The translations under genes and the position numbers were made by a program. Shown one piece after another: positions 35,870 to 44,885 of a stretch of 64,000 nt of DNA (within the stretch, counting starts at the first letter, position 1; each line of letters opens with the position of its first letter). The stretch spans positions 1-64,000 of the forward strand of contig NZ_JARWOJ010000195.1 of NCBI RefSeq assembly GCF_029868625.1. Direction: 5' to 3'. The stretch is from Nocardia neocaledoniensis. Its GTDB lineage: Bacteria; Actinomycetota; Actinomycetes; Mycobacteriales; Mycobacteriaceae. A model generated the notes under the pieces. The model was not told where the DNA came from. It ran no database searches and worked only from the letters and a program-made list of their open reading frames with translations.

Positions 35870-37534
35870 TCAGAGAAGGGCGTCGAGCCCACCACCGACG
35901 ACCATGTCGACAAGTCTGAACTTCTGCACTTTGCCGGTGGGCGTGAGCGGCAGTTCATCGACGACCAGCCAGTACTGGGGGACCTTGTACCGTGCCAGAC
36001 GTTCCCGGCAATGAGATTCCAGCCGGTCACGTAGTCCGGGGGCCCACTCCCTCCGAAGTCTGATCACGGCGGCAACAACCTCGCCCCACTTGTCGTCCGG
36101 TACTCCGACGACCGCCGCATCCAGCACTGCCTCGTGCTCGACGAGACATGACTCGATCTCAGCCGGGGCGATGTTCTCCCCGCCCCGAATGATCAGATCC
36201 TTCAGACGCCCGGTCACCGTCAGCATGCCGCGTTCATCCATCTTTCCGAGATCACCGGTATGCACCCATCCCTCGGCGTCTACGGTGCGCGCAGTGGATT
36301 CTGGATCATGTAGATACTCGATCAACTGTTGATATCCGCGAGCGCAGATCTCCCCTACCTGCCCCAGCGGCAGCGGCTCACCTGTCACCTGATCTGCAAT
36401 CTTGGCATCGACCTGGGGCAGCGGCCTTCCGACCGTACGGACCAGATCGTCGTGGCTGTCGTCGCGCCTGGTCATCGACAGCACGGGAGCCAATTCGGTC
36501 TGCCCGAAGAGGTTGTGCACCCTGGCACCGAAGAGTGTCTCGGCAGCCTCGATCACGGTATGTGGCAGGTTAGCGGCTCCGATCATCACAGTGCGCAGCG
36601 CGGGCGGCGGCACTTCTGCAGTACGGGCCGCTTCGACCAGTGCACCGAGAACTGTCGGCACGCCGAAGAGGATGCTGGCTCCTTCATCTCGCATAGCTGA
36701 CAGAACTGCGCCAGGGGAGAACTGCTCGATCAGGACGACACAGCCGCCCAGCCACAGCGGGCCAAGAGTCCCGATAACGCATGACGCGGTATGGAACATC
36801 GGCAGCGGGTTGACTGAGACCGCCCCGACATCGGCCGCAGCGGTCTCCACAGTCAACTTGGCGACGTTGACCAACGATCCGTGCCGAAGCAGGACACCTT
36901 TCGGTGTACCCGTGGTGCCCGATGTGTACTGCAACATGGCAGGCATGTCGGGAGCGGTCGGCGGCAACGAATCGCTCCCCGACCCGGTAGCCAGCCAGTC
37001 CGGCCAGGAAGAGAGGCTAACTACATGTCGCACGTGCGGGCATTGGCCGCGGACGGACTGCGCGATGGCGGCGAGATCGTCGTCGCGATTGCGGTCCGCG
37101 TGTATGAGCGCAACCGCACGGGAGTGGTTCAAGGCATACACCAGGTCGCGGGTGCGCAGAGATGGGTTGAGCGCCACAAGCGTCACTCCGGCTAGCGCTG
37201 CGCCATACTGAACGATCGGCCATTCCACGACATTCGGCGCCCAGATGGCAACGTATTCGCCCGGATTTGCCATTTTAAGTAGCGCGCGCGCAGCACGCCC
37301 CGCCTCCCCGTAGAGGTCCCCGTACGACAGCCGCCGCTGGGAGCCGGCGCCGTGCGAGTTACCCACGAGCGCGAGTTGGTGAGGTTGACTTGATGCGCGC
37401 TCAGCAAGGAGCGAACCGACCGTATGGTCGACGAGCGGCACGGTCTCGTCTCGCCGCCAATACGATTGGTCGATCTTGCGGCTACTGCCATCCCCTGCCA
37501 AAGATGCTCGCGAAGAACTGGTCACCTGTCTCAC
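35870..37534 (-). CDS. Acyl-CoA synthetase (FadD type)
   Basis: 554 residues from GTG 37534; a GTG three codons later has better spacing from GGAG. AMP-binding motif MLQYTSGTTGTPKGV near residue 190, NLFGQTELAP for the adenylate, HTGDLGKMDERGMLTVTGR (landmarks TGDLGKMD and TVTGR), RGGENIAP and C-terminal TPTGKVQKFR. It belongs to the same broad class as the neighbouring FadD but is clearly a different branch, sharing little with the pair at 10233 and 51919. It forms a single-gene unit under its own operator copy at 37580. The window therefore encodes four FadD proteins. Confidence 0.94.
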   Translation of the reverse strand: MRQVTSSSRASLAGDGSSRKIDQSYWRRDETVPLVDHTVGSLLAERASSQPHQLALVGNSHGAGSQRRLSYGDLYGEAGRAARALLKMANPGEYVAIWAPNVVEWPIVQYGAALAGVTLVALNPSLRTRDLVYALNHSRAVALIHADRNRDDDLAAIAQSVRGQCPHVRHVVSLSSWPDWLATGSGSDSLPPTAPDMPAMLQYTSGTTGTPKGVLLRHGSLVNVAKLTVETAAADVGAVSVNPLPMFHTASCVIGTLGPLWLGGCVVLIEQFSPGAVLSAMRDEGASILFGVPTVLGALVEAARTAEVPPPALRTVMIGAANLPHTVIEAAETLFGARVHNLFGQTELAPVLSMTRRDDSHDDLVRTVGRPLPQVDAKIADQVTGEPLPLGQVGEICARGYQQLIEYLHDPESTARTVDAEGWVHTGDLGKMDERGMLTVTGRLKDLIIRGGENIAPAEIESCLVEHEAVLDAAVVGVPDDKWGEVVAAVIRLRREWAPGLRDRLESHCRERLARYKVPQYWLVVDELPLTPTGKVQKFRLVDMVVGGGLDALL

Positions 37535-37579
37535 ACTCCATCAGCCGGTGGTCCGAGGGTTTCGATCCCACTTCGCCAC

Positions 37580-37603
37580 GTTACCGAATCCAGATTAAAA
37601 TAT
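37580..37603. promoter_or_regulatory. AT-rich operator, site 12 (FadD at 35870)
   Basis: Spacer GAATCCA followed by GATTAAAAT, 48 bases upstream of the FadD start. The left half (TACC) is degenerate. Confidence 0.65.
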
Positions 37604-37916
37604 TCGACGATTGGCCGGACCGCGGAGTTGCCTGCGCCGACACCGCACGCGATGCACAGACAGGAGCACTCCAGCAGATCGCCTGGCCGCAGCCACGAGT
37701 GCCGAACGTCCAGATCGACCAGTGATCCCCGCGTACCGACTTGAGGGTGAATTTGACACGCGAGCCACCCCGTCCGCCTGGGCCTCGATCGAGACCCAGG
37801 CAACCTGATAGCGGTTGAGAATCTCACCCAAGGGGTGGTCCATGGGTGCTCAACTCGCATGGTCACCGCGGACCGGCGCGTACCCGCTCCCTAGCACCCG
37901 CGGTTGACCGCCACCA

Positions 37917-37943
37917 GTTTTTAATCTATCTTCGATTCAAAAC
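37917..37943. promoter_or_regulatory. AT-rich operator, site 13 (ferredoxin promoter)
   Basis: TTTTTAATC-TATCTTC-GATTCAAAA, one of the most symmetrical copies, 77 bases upstream of the ferredoxin start. Nothing else is recognisable in the 480-base divergent gap except this site and site 12. Confidence 0.85.
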
Positions 37944-38016
37944 CACACGTCGTGCGCTGGAGGTTGGGGCAGTACCCAACGAAACAGCCGATGAACCACC
38001 CCGGAAGGAGCCCGCC

Positions 38017-38208
38017 ATGAAGGTGGTCGTAGATCGGAGCAAGTGCACCGGACTGGGAATCTGTGAGTCGCTCGCGTCAGCCTTCTTCGAGGTCGACGAC
38101 GACGGCGATCTGTTGCTGCTCAAGGAAGATATCGCCGACCACGAGCTGGCCGAGGTCGAAGAAGCGGTGCAGAGTTGCCCGACCGAGGCGCTGCGAATCG
38201 TCAGCTAG
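38017..38208 (+). CDS. [3Fe-4S] ferredoxin, P450-type electron donor
   Basis: 63 residues from ATG with a strong GGAAGGAG site; an ORF start further upstream is not needed. Cluster ligands are C10, C16 and C54 (CPTEAL). The position of the usual second cysteine, residue 13, is Leu, which is the hallmark of the 3Fe-4S ferredoxins that serve cytochrome P450s in actinobacteria. The acidic body suits docking to a basic P450 face. There is no P450 next to it; the P450 at 1020 and reductase at 7297 carry the same operator, so a three-part electron chain dispersed over about 36 kb is likely. Confidence 0.95.
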   Translation: MKVVVDRSKCTGLGICESLASAFFEVDDDGDLLLLKEDIADHELAEVEEAVQSCPTEALRIVS

Positions 38209-38226
38209 CTGCGACAATTGTCCTGG

Positions 38227-38269
38227 CGCCGTCGGTGCCTCCGCCGTACAGGCGGAAACACCGACGGCG
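38227..38269. terminator. Nested hairpin between convergent genes
   Basis: Outer stem of 11 bases (CGCCGTCGGTG with CACCGACGGCG) and an inner 6-base stem (TCCGCC with GGCGGA). It lies between the ferredoxin (ends 38208) and the MceG-like ATPase (ends 38331) and probably terminates both. Confidence 0.8.
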
Positions 38270-38330
38270 TACGGGTTGGTACCGCCGACTAATCGATCAA
38301 GCCAAACTCTCTCGGGTCCGGCCGAGATCG

Positions 38331-39341
38331 TTAAACGGAAACAACCGGAATGTGCGCAGTCTCGATCTGATCGAGTTCCTCTCGAATCGCAGCCTGAGCG
38401 GCGGCTGGCAGCGAATGCAAGATCTCACGTACACGCTGCTGGCGACGGAAAACAGCCTGGCGAGCTGGCAGGCCCGGAGTGACTTGCATCTGCGGGATGA
38501 TGCCCTCGACCTCCTCCGCGCCACCGTGGTGGTGCCCAGCGTCGACGAGCGCCTGCTCGCGCGCCATCTGCGCACCATCCTTCTCCTCCGACATGCCGAT
38601 CGGGCCGATCATGCGGCCGTTGAGGAACTGCTTGACCACCGGCTCGTCGCTGGTCAGCAGCACCTCGCGGGGGCCGAACATTACCAACTGGCGGCGGAAG
38701 AGCATGCCGATGTTGTCCGGCACAGTACGGGCCAGGTTGATGTTGTGCGTCACGATCAGGATCGTGGCGTCGATCTGCGCGTTGATATCAATCAGGAGTT
38801 GGCTCAGATAGGACGTACGCACCGGGTCCAGACCAGAGTCGGGCTCGTCGACGAGGATGATCTGCGGGTCGAGCACGAGCGAACGGGCCAGACCGGCGCG
38901 CTTGCGCATACCGCCGGAGATCTCGCCGGGCAGCTTGCCCTCGGCACCGAGCAGACCGGTCAGCTCGAGCTTCTCCATGACGATGCGCTTGATCTCGGTT
39001 TCCGACTTCTTCGTGTGCTCACGAAGCGGGAAAGCGATGTTGTCGAACAAATCCATCGACCCGAACAGCGCGCCGTCCTGGAAAAGAACACCGAACAGTT
39101 TGCGGATCTCGTAGAGCTCCTTGTTGGAGCAGGTGGTGATATCGGTGCCATCGATGTAGATCGATCCCTGTTCTGGACGCAGCAACCCGATCAGCGACTT
39201 CAGAAACACCGATTTGCCAGTACCAGATGGCCCGAGCAGAGCACTCACCTCGCCCGTTGGCAGGGTCAAGGAGACATTCTGCCAAATCTGCTGCTGACCA
39301 AAAGACTTCGTGATGCCGACGGTCTTGACCTCGACGCCCAT
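38331..39341 (-). CDS. MceG-like ABC transporter ATPase
   Basis: 336 residues, with GGGGAG upstream of the ATG. Walker A is GPSGTGKS at about residues 37-44, the signature is ISGGMRKRAGLAR near residue 140, Walker B is IILVDEPDSGLDP, and the switch His is in VTHN. The LSGGM-like signature, the SGLDPV loop and the long C-terminal extension after residue 250 match the Mkl/MceG and MlaF ATPases that power Mce lipid importers. It could energise the orphan MceB system or mce loci elsewhere. It lacks an AT-rich operator and has instead a near copy of the CATAAGTCGACTTATG palindrome about 210 bases upstream. Confidence 0.93.
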   Translation of the reverse strand: MGVEVKTVGITKSFGQQQIWQNVSLTLPTGEVSALLGPSGTGKSVFLKSLIGLLRPEQGSIYIDGTDITTCSNKELYEIRKLFGVLFQDGALFGSMDLFDNIAFPLREHTKKSETEIKRIVMEKLELTGLLGAEGKLPGEISGGMRKRAGLARSLVLDPQIILVDEPDSGLDPVRTSYLSQLLIDINAQIDATILIVTHNINLARTVPDNIGMLFRRQLVMFGPREVLLTSDEPVVKQFLNGRMIGPIGMSEEKDGAQMAREQALVDAGHHHGGAEEVEGIIPQMQVTPGLPARQAVFRRQQRVREILHSLPAAAQAAIREELDQIETAHIPVVSV

Positions 39342-39553
39342 AGGACTCCCCTATCGTCTTCGATTGTGCCGACGGCGGCCACAGGAAGGCCGCTGTCGAA
39401 TGTGCGGCCACGACTTGCGAGCCCAGGGCCCGCCGCAAAGCGGCGATTCCTTCCGACACGGCCCGGCCGTAGCCGCGGACGCCGGTGGGCGCAACACTCG
39501 CGATCCATTCGGAAGATTCTCCAGAGTGCGACCGATCACATGAGAGGAGTCTA

Positions 39554-39569
39554 ACATAAGTAGACTTAT
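39554..39569. promoter_or_regulatory. Near copy of the CATAAGTCGACTTATG palindrome
   Basis: CATAAGTAGACTTATC matches the palindromes at 12374 and 16509 at 14 of 16 positions, and lies upstream of the MceG-like gene. The remaining sequence between 39342 and 39841 shows no convincing gene. Confidence 0.6.
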
Positions 39570-39841
39570 CTCAAGTAGTCTTTCCCGTTCCGCATGGCCA
39601 AACGTCGCATGCCCGAGCATCTACAACCGCGTCGGACCGGCGCAGACAGCTGTTCTACGCCACATGAGCGCTCGACTCCCACCGAAGAGACAGCTACGCC
39701 GACAGCAGGGTGGTCCCTAGCAGCGAGGATCAACTCCGGATTCGTCCTGACGACCAACAGCTTCACTCGGGTGAACGTGACTACCCGAGCGCGGGCGCTC
39801 GTCGGATCCCCGCGCACTCGATCCGGGCACGACAGGGAAGG

Positions 39842-40672
39842 TTAGGCATTTCGGTAACGCGGCGGTCGACGCTCCCATCGAGCACGCATCACCTCGGCCA
39901 TGTCCTCAGTGCGAGAAGCCAACAGCTGGTTGCGGTTTTCCATGTCGACAGCAACACGGAACGAAGATGCATCGACGCCGGCATGTAAGGCCTGCTTGGT
40001 CAAACGCACGCCAAACGGGCTGTTGGCAGAAATTTCTGCAGCCAAATCCATTGCCGCCGACTGCAAGTCGTGATCCGGACACAGCCGATTTGCCAGGCCG
40101 ATGCGATAGGCCTCGGCAGCGTCAACGTTGCGGCCGGTGAGCATCAGCTCCGCGGCGACCCCCATGCCAACGACACGGGGAAGGCTCCAGGACAGACCAA
40201 GATCCGCACCCGAGAGACCGATGCGAACGAACGCCGCACCGAACTTCGCCTTGTGTGTGACAACCCGCAAGTCAGCAGCAAGCGCAAGAGACATCCCAGC
40301 CCCGACTGCGGCACCGTCGATCGCGGCGATCACTGGGACCGGCAGATCAACGATTCGTTGCACAGCAGCAGCCCATCGCTCCTGATTTCGCAAGAGCTCC
40401 GGCAAGCCCATCTCCTGCGTTTGAGCGATCTCGTCGAGATCGAAGCCCGCACAGAAGGACGTCCCGGCACCATTGAGAATGACCACCCGCGTGACCGAGT
40501 CCTTCGCCACCGCATCGAGCACGGTCGACAACTCGGCAAGAACCTCGGAGGTGAGCGCATTTAGACGCTCCGGGCGGTTCAAAGTCACCCGCAGAACACC
40601 CTTTGCCGGCTCGCTGACCAGCAGCTCTCGGCGCTCATTCGACGATTCGTTCAAGTCACGCAACCCGTTCAT
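39842..40672 (-). CDS. Enoyl-CoA hydratase/isomerase family protein (EchA type)
   Basis: 276 residues from ATG 40672; the longer open frame to 40885 is probably not translated. Crotonase features: TLNRPERLNAL, the oxyanion-hole segment GTSFCAGFDLDE, and IAAIDGAAVGAGMSLALAADLRV (landmarks GAAVGAGMS and AADLRV). The acidic residues expected near the active site are in the GLSGADLGLS loop. It hydrates or isomerises an enoyl-CoA. It is a single-gene unit; an operator copy sits 244 bases upstream, unusually far. Confidence 0.92.
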   Translation of the reverse strand: MNGLRDLNESSNERRELLVSEPAKGVLRVTLNRPERLNALTSEVLAELSTVLDAVAKDSVTRVVILNGAGTSFCAGFDLDEIAQTQEMGLPELLRNQERWAAAVQRIVDLPVPVIAAIDGAAVGAGMSLALAADLRVVTHKAKFGAAFVRIGLSGADLGLSWSLPRVVGMGVAAELMLTGRNVDAAEAYRIGLANRLCPDHDLQSAAMDLAAEISANSPFGVRLTKQALHAGVDASSFRVAVDMENRNQLLASRTEDMAEVMRARWERRPPRYRNA

Positions 40673-40915
40673 GATGCAGGGCCGATCGAGTCGGCTGGTC
40701 AACACACTCAGGCGGGGAGACCCAGCTTGAGACGCCTGGCGAAAGTCCGCAGGCTCGCCGGAATTCCGGTGCCGAACAGTGCGGGCAGTTCGCGGTCGAC
40801 CATGAGTTCTCCACGGGTACCGCACATCTGGGCCCGGCAAGCACGCCAACGGCGGGATCGCGATCTCGCATGAACTCGGCTCCACATCACGCTCTCGCGC
40901 ATCCGCCCTACCTTC

Positions 40916-40938
40916 TAAAATCGAATCTAAATTAATCT
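40916..40938. promoter_or_regulatory. AT-rich operator, site 14 (upstream of EchA)
   Basis: AATC-GAATCTA-AATT with a good spacer match, 244 bases upstream of the EchA start at 40672. The distance leaves room for a long leader or a mis-called start. Confidence 0.65.
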
Positions 40939-40963
40939 ACACTGCGAGTCGACCATAGACCAG

Positions 40964-40974
40964 CCCCCCCCCCC
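40964..40974. repeat. Short poly-C run
   Basis: Eleven C in a row in the noncoding gap before the kinase gene. It is shorter than the tract at 88-133 but notable as a second long homopolymer of the same base. The 440 bases from here to the kinase start show no convincing gene. Confidence 0.8.
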
Positions 40975-41412
40975 GCCGGCAGGTGAACCCGGTCAGCTAC
41001 CACCATGAACAGACGGCTCCAAGCGGCCTTGCATCGGTGCCAAGGCATCGATGTTGCCCCGAGGGGCTGGGCCAGCGTGCCGCGCCAGGATGGCGCGGAA
41101 CGACAGGGCCCGCGTTGCCTACGGGCGGGAACCCGCGACACCGGCACGCCAGCCAACGCGCCTGATCCGCTGGCAAGCCCACGAACTGTCCGTCGCGCTC
41201 GGCGGGAACACCGCAGGCCTCCTGGCGATCGCGCGGATCTGGGTGAACACGGATCATGGCAAGCGGATCTCGCTCCGACCTGGACAAAACGTATCGATTC
41301 GGATCACGAGACGCCCTTCGATCGGTCCCCGCGGTCAACCGCTGAGCCTGGTGCGAGCCATATAATCGATACGCGCGACGGCGTTCACCGAAGCACCGAG
41401 ACGGGCGAGTAG

Positions 41413-44400
41413 ATGAGCGAGGGAGATACCCTGAAATCCGACGACGACCAGCATTCGATGGTCGTCCGGGATCTCTTTGCCGTTGGCCTCGCAGATGCCG
41501 AGGTGGTCGGCCGCGGGGGATTCGGCCTGGTCTATCGCTGTCGTGAGACCGCACTCGACCGTGCCGTGGCGGTCAAGGTGCTCACTACAGCAGCCAACGC
41601 CGACCAAGACAGCTTCGAACGGTTCCTACGCGAGCAACGGGTGATGGGCAGGTTGGCAGGCCACCCCAACATCGTCCCGATCTACCAGGTCGGGACGACC
41701 TCCCATGGGTTCCCTTACATCGTCATGCCCTTCTACGAGCGGGGATCGCTGGACGGCCTCATCCGGCGCAGCGGTCCGCTGTCACTACCCAACACCTTGC
41801 GCATCTCAACCAAGCTCGCAGACGCACTGGACACCGTCCATCGCGCCGACATCTTGCACCGCGACATCAAGCCCGCCAACATCTTGATCACCGACTTCGA
41901 TGAGCCACAGCTGACCGACTTCGGCATCGCACGGGTAGTCGGCGGATTCCAGACAGCGGCTGGGATCGTGACCGGATCTCCAGCGTTCACCGCCCCCGAG
42001 GTCTTGCGCGACGGAACGTCGTCAGTCGCTTCAGACGTCTACAGTTTCGGCGCCACGATGTTCTGCATGTTGACCGGGCATGCCGCATACGAGCGGCGCG
42101 TCGGCGAACGACTCGTGACACAGTTCCTACGCATCACAGAAGAACCTCTGCCCGATCTACGCACCAGTGGCATCCCCGACGAGGCATGCAATCTGATCGA
42201 GAGCTGCATGTCACCTGACACAAAAAGCCGACCAATCTCGGCAGCGGCCCTCGGCGAGGCAATCAACCGAGTTCGTCAAACCATCGGTCTCGAGGCTATC
42301 GGGACACAGGCACTTGATCTCCGGCGAAGTCCGCCGAGCGGGAGGACACCCTCCGGCACCCTGCCCTCGGCCGCACGCGGCATCGAGCCGACCCCGCCCA
42401 CCGCAGAGACACGCTTTCGTCCCGAGGGGTCACCGCGCCCCTTCGTCCGCCGCCAGCGCCTCCTCGATGCGCTCACCGTCGATCCGTGGCCTCGACTGAT
42501 CTTGATCCACGCACCCGCAGGCTTCGGAAAGAGCACCCTTGCCGCTCAGTGGGCCCAGCAGCTGATCGCTCAGGGAGTGGCTGCGTGCTGGCTCAACATC
42601 GACGCCGATGACAACCGTCCAATGTGGTTCCTCCTTCACCTTATCGAGGCGTTGCGACGTGGTTTACCCGAGCTTGCTGCCGCCCTGAGTCGAATCGTCC
42701 AAGACCAGGGTGACGACGTAGTTCGCCACGTCCTGACCACCATGATCAACCGGGTCCACACCCGTGGCGAACGGATCGTCGTGATCATCGAAGATTGGCA
42801 TCGGGTAACCGATCAGGAAACACGGTCCGCACTACGGTACTTGCTGGAACACGCTTGCCACCATCTGCAGATCGTCGTGACCAGTCGCGAGCGAGCAGGC
42901 CTACCCCTGTCGAGTATGCAAGTCCGAAACGAGCTCGTCGAAATCAACGAGACAGCCCTGCGCTTCGACGAACCCGAAGCCAGCCAGCTATTGGCATTGT
43001 CCAATCGTCGCTCATTGGACGATCACGACGTGGCCCGGCTCACAGATGTCACCGATGGGTGGGTAGCAGGGCTTCAGCTAGCCTCGATCTCGCTGCGCGA
43101 CCATCCAGACCCCACGTCGTTCATCAACCACTTGTCCGGGCGGCACCAGGCGATCAGTGAGTACCTCACCGATTCCGTACTGGACTCCTTAGAACCCGAT
43201 CTCCTGGACAAGCTCCTGAAAACATCGATCACGGACAGGACCTGCGACTCACTCGCGGCCTCCCTCACCGGTGATCGCCACGGACAGTCCCTCCTCGAGG
43301 ACCTTGAGCGACGCGACTTGTTCCTCCGGCGCATCGATGACACCGGCACGTGGTTCCGATATCATCATCTCTTCGCTGAGTTTCTACGGGAACGCCTAGA
43401 GCGCACCCATCCCGAGCTTCTCCCGCGTTTACATCGACTCGCCTCGGAGTGGTTCGGTGCCCACGGCATGCTCAGCGAGGCCATCGACCATGCCGCAGCC
43501 GCCGGCGACCCGGAGCGGGCAGTCGAACTGGTAGAGGTGAACGCACGTAACCTGCTCCAACACTCCCACTTCGCCACACTCACCGAGTTGTCCGCCAAGC
43601 TCGATCCTGCGTGCGCCGCGCAGCACGCAACCCTTCAGATCGTACTGGCCTGGGCGGCCGTCCATTCCCGGCACGAGGCGGAGTTGCACCGGGCGCTCCG
43701 GTTGGCCCTTTCTGCTGACAAGGCAGCTTCGATACCAGGGCAACCACCATCTGACTTGGCCGTCGAGGCCTCTCTCATCCGTGGTGCTGCCGCCGCCATG
43801 GCTGACAATTTCGTCGGTGTCGATGCCATCGTCGACCAAGTGAGATCACGGACAACAACATTGGACCCCTGGGCTCTCTGTGCCGCATCCAACGTTGCAG
43901 TGTTGGTCTCGCTCCGCCGATTCGAGTTCGATTGTGCACGCGAGTGGTATGAGTGGGGTACACCGTACTTCCAGCAGTTTCCTGGGGCGTTGAGTATCAT
44001 GTACAGCCACTGCTTCGCCGGCATGGCCGCCCACGAACAACTTGACATGGCCAACGCTGAGAACCACTTTCGAACGGCGCTGCACCTGGCTCTTACAGAA
44101 ACCGGCGAGCACTCATTTTCCGCGCGTTTGGCCAGTTCGATGCTCGGGGATTTCCTCTACGAGCAAGGCGATCTCGAGGAGGCGGACCGGTTGCTCGCAA
44201 CTAGTGCCGAACTCGGCGCCGAAGGTGGACCAGTCGACTTCCTTATTGCTTCATACGGCACCGGCGCGCGAGTCAAATCCGCACTTGATGACCGTGCCGC
44301 GGCAGCGAGACTCCTGAACGAGGGCGACCGGGTTGCCCGCTCGCTCGAATTGCCGCGACTGGCGGCCCGTATCGCGTGCGAACGAATACGGCTGGACCTT

Positions 44401-44814
44401 GCCCCAGTCGTCGCCGAGCCCGGCAGGCGGAGCCGCTCGGTGATCGAGGGCCAGATCGACATCGCAACAGACGAACTCGAAGCGGAATCCGACATTCGCT
44501 GGCTTCTCCGTGAACACCCTGATCTCGCTGCGGACACGGCCGACGCCCTCAGTCGCTCGATAGACGCCGAGAAGCGGCCTCGCGCCGCACTGTACGCGGT
44601 CATACTTCATGCGACCTGTCTTGCGGTCGATGGACGCCCCGCGGAAGCGCAGAAGCTCCTCGCACCTGTGTTGATCCAGTGCGCAGCGACCAGGATTATC
44701 CGACCTGTCGTCGATGAAGGACCATCGCTGAGGGACGTAGTTCGAGACCACGTCGGAACGTGGCCTGGTGTTCCTCTCGAGTTTCTCGATCAACTCGACC
44801 ACCCGGCACCCTGA
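41413..44814 (+). CDS. PknK-like Ser/Thr protein kinase with STAND ATPase region
   Basis: 1133 residues. The kinase domain covers about residues 26-290: Gly-loop GRGGFGLVY from G33, Lys K55, HRDIKPAN with catalytic D151, and DFG at D169. A second part, about residues 345-600, is a MalT/STAND-type ATPase with a P-loop HAPAGFGKST near residue 367 and an aspartate-rich VVIIEDWH. The C-terminus is a long helical-repeat (TPR-like) region without a LuxR-type DNA-binding domain. Length and order match mycobacterial PknK, a regulator of transcription and growth. No AT-rich operator precedes it. It is flanked by the EchA gene and the FasR-like gene; a link to the catabolic genes is not shown. Confidence 0.9.
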   Translation: MSEGDTLKSDDDQHSMVVRDLFAVGLADAEVVGRGGFGLVYRCRETALDRAVAVKVLTTAANADQDSFERFLREQRVMGRLAGHPNIVPIYQVGTTSHGFPYIVMPFYERGSLDGLIRRSGPLSLPNTLRISTKLADALDTVHRADILHRDIKPANILITDFDEPQLTDFGIARVVGGFQTAAGIVTGSPAFTAPEVLRDGTSSVASDVYSFGATMFCMLTGHAAYERRVGERLVTQFLRITEEPLPDLRTSGIPDEACNLIESCMSPDTKSRPISAAALGEAINRVRQTIGLEAIGTQALDLRRSPPSGRTPSGTLPSAARGIEPTPPTAETRFRPEGSPRPFVRRQRLLDALTVDPWPRLILIHAPAGFGKSTLAAQWAQQLIAQGVAACWLNIDADDNRPMWFLLHLIEALRRGLPELAAALSRIVQDQGDDVVRHVLTTMINRVHTRGERIVVIIEDWHRVTDQETRSALRYLLEHACHHLQIVVTSRERAGLPLSSMQVRNELVEINETALRFDEPEASQLLALSNRRSLDDHDVARLTDVTDGWVAGLQLASISLRDHPDPTSFINHLSGRHQAISEYLTDSVLDSLEPDLLDKLLKTSITDRTCDSLAASLTGDRHGQSLLEDLERRDLFLRRIDDTGTWFRYHHLFAEFLRERLERTHPELLPRLHRLASEWFGAHGMLSEAIDHAAAAGDPERAVELVEVNARNLLQHSHFATLTELSAKLDPACAAQHATLQIVLAWAAVHSRHEAELHRALRLALSADKAASIPGQPPSDLAVEASLIRGAAAAMADNFVGVDAIVDQVRSRTTTLDPWALCAASNVAVLVSLRRFEFDCAREWYEWGTPYFQQFPGALSIMYSHCFAGMAAHEQLDMANAENHFRTALHLALTETGEHSFSARLASSMLGDFLYEQGDLEEADRLLATSAELGAEGGPVDFLIASYGTGARVKSALDDRAAAARLLNEGDRVARSLELPRLAARIACERIRLDLAPVVAEPGRRSRSVIEGQIDIATDELEAESDIRWLLREHPDLAADTADALSRSIDAEKRPRAALYAVILHATCLAVDGRPAEAQKLLAPVLIQCAATRIIRPVVDEGPSLRDVVRDHVGTWPGVPLEFLDQLDHPAP

Positions 44815-44885
44815 CGGTTCGGCGCGGTGCATGGTGGCGTTCGACGTCGGCAACTGCCCGGACGATGCAACACACTGGATCGAAC

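Noticed and set aside
38175..39554. 459-residue open frame antisense to the MceG-like gene
   Set aside because: Shadow frame running through a terminator hairpin; the Walker and signature motifs are on the other strand.
39594..39845. 83-codon open frame upstream of the EchA gene end
   Set aside because: No ribosome site or family resemblance, and an equal-sized frame exists on the other strand.
40673..41412. Open frames between the EchA start and the kinase gene
   Set aside because: The stretch contains an operator and a poly-C run; the predicted peptides are arginine-rich and unlike known proteins.
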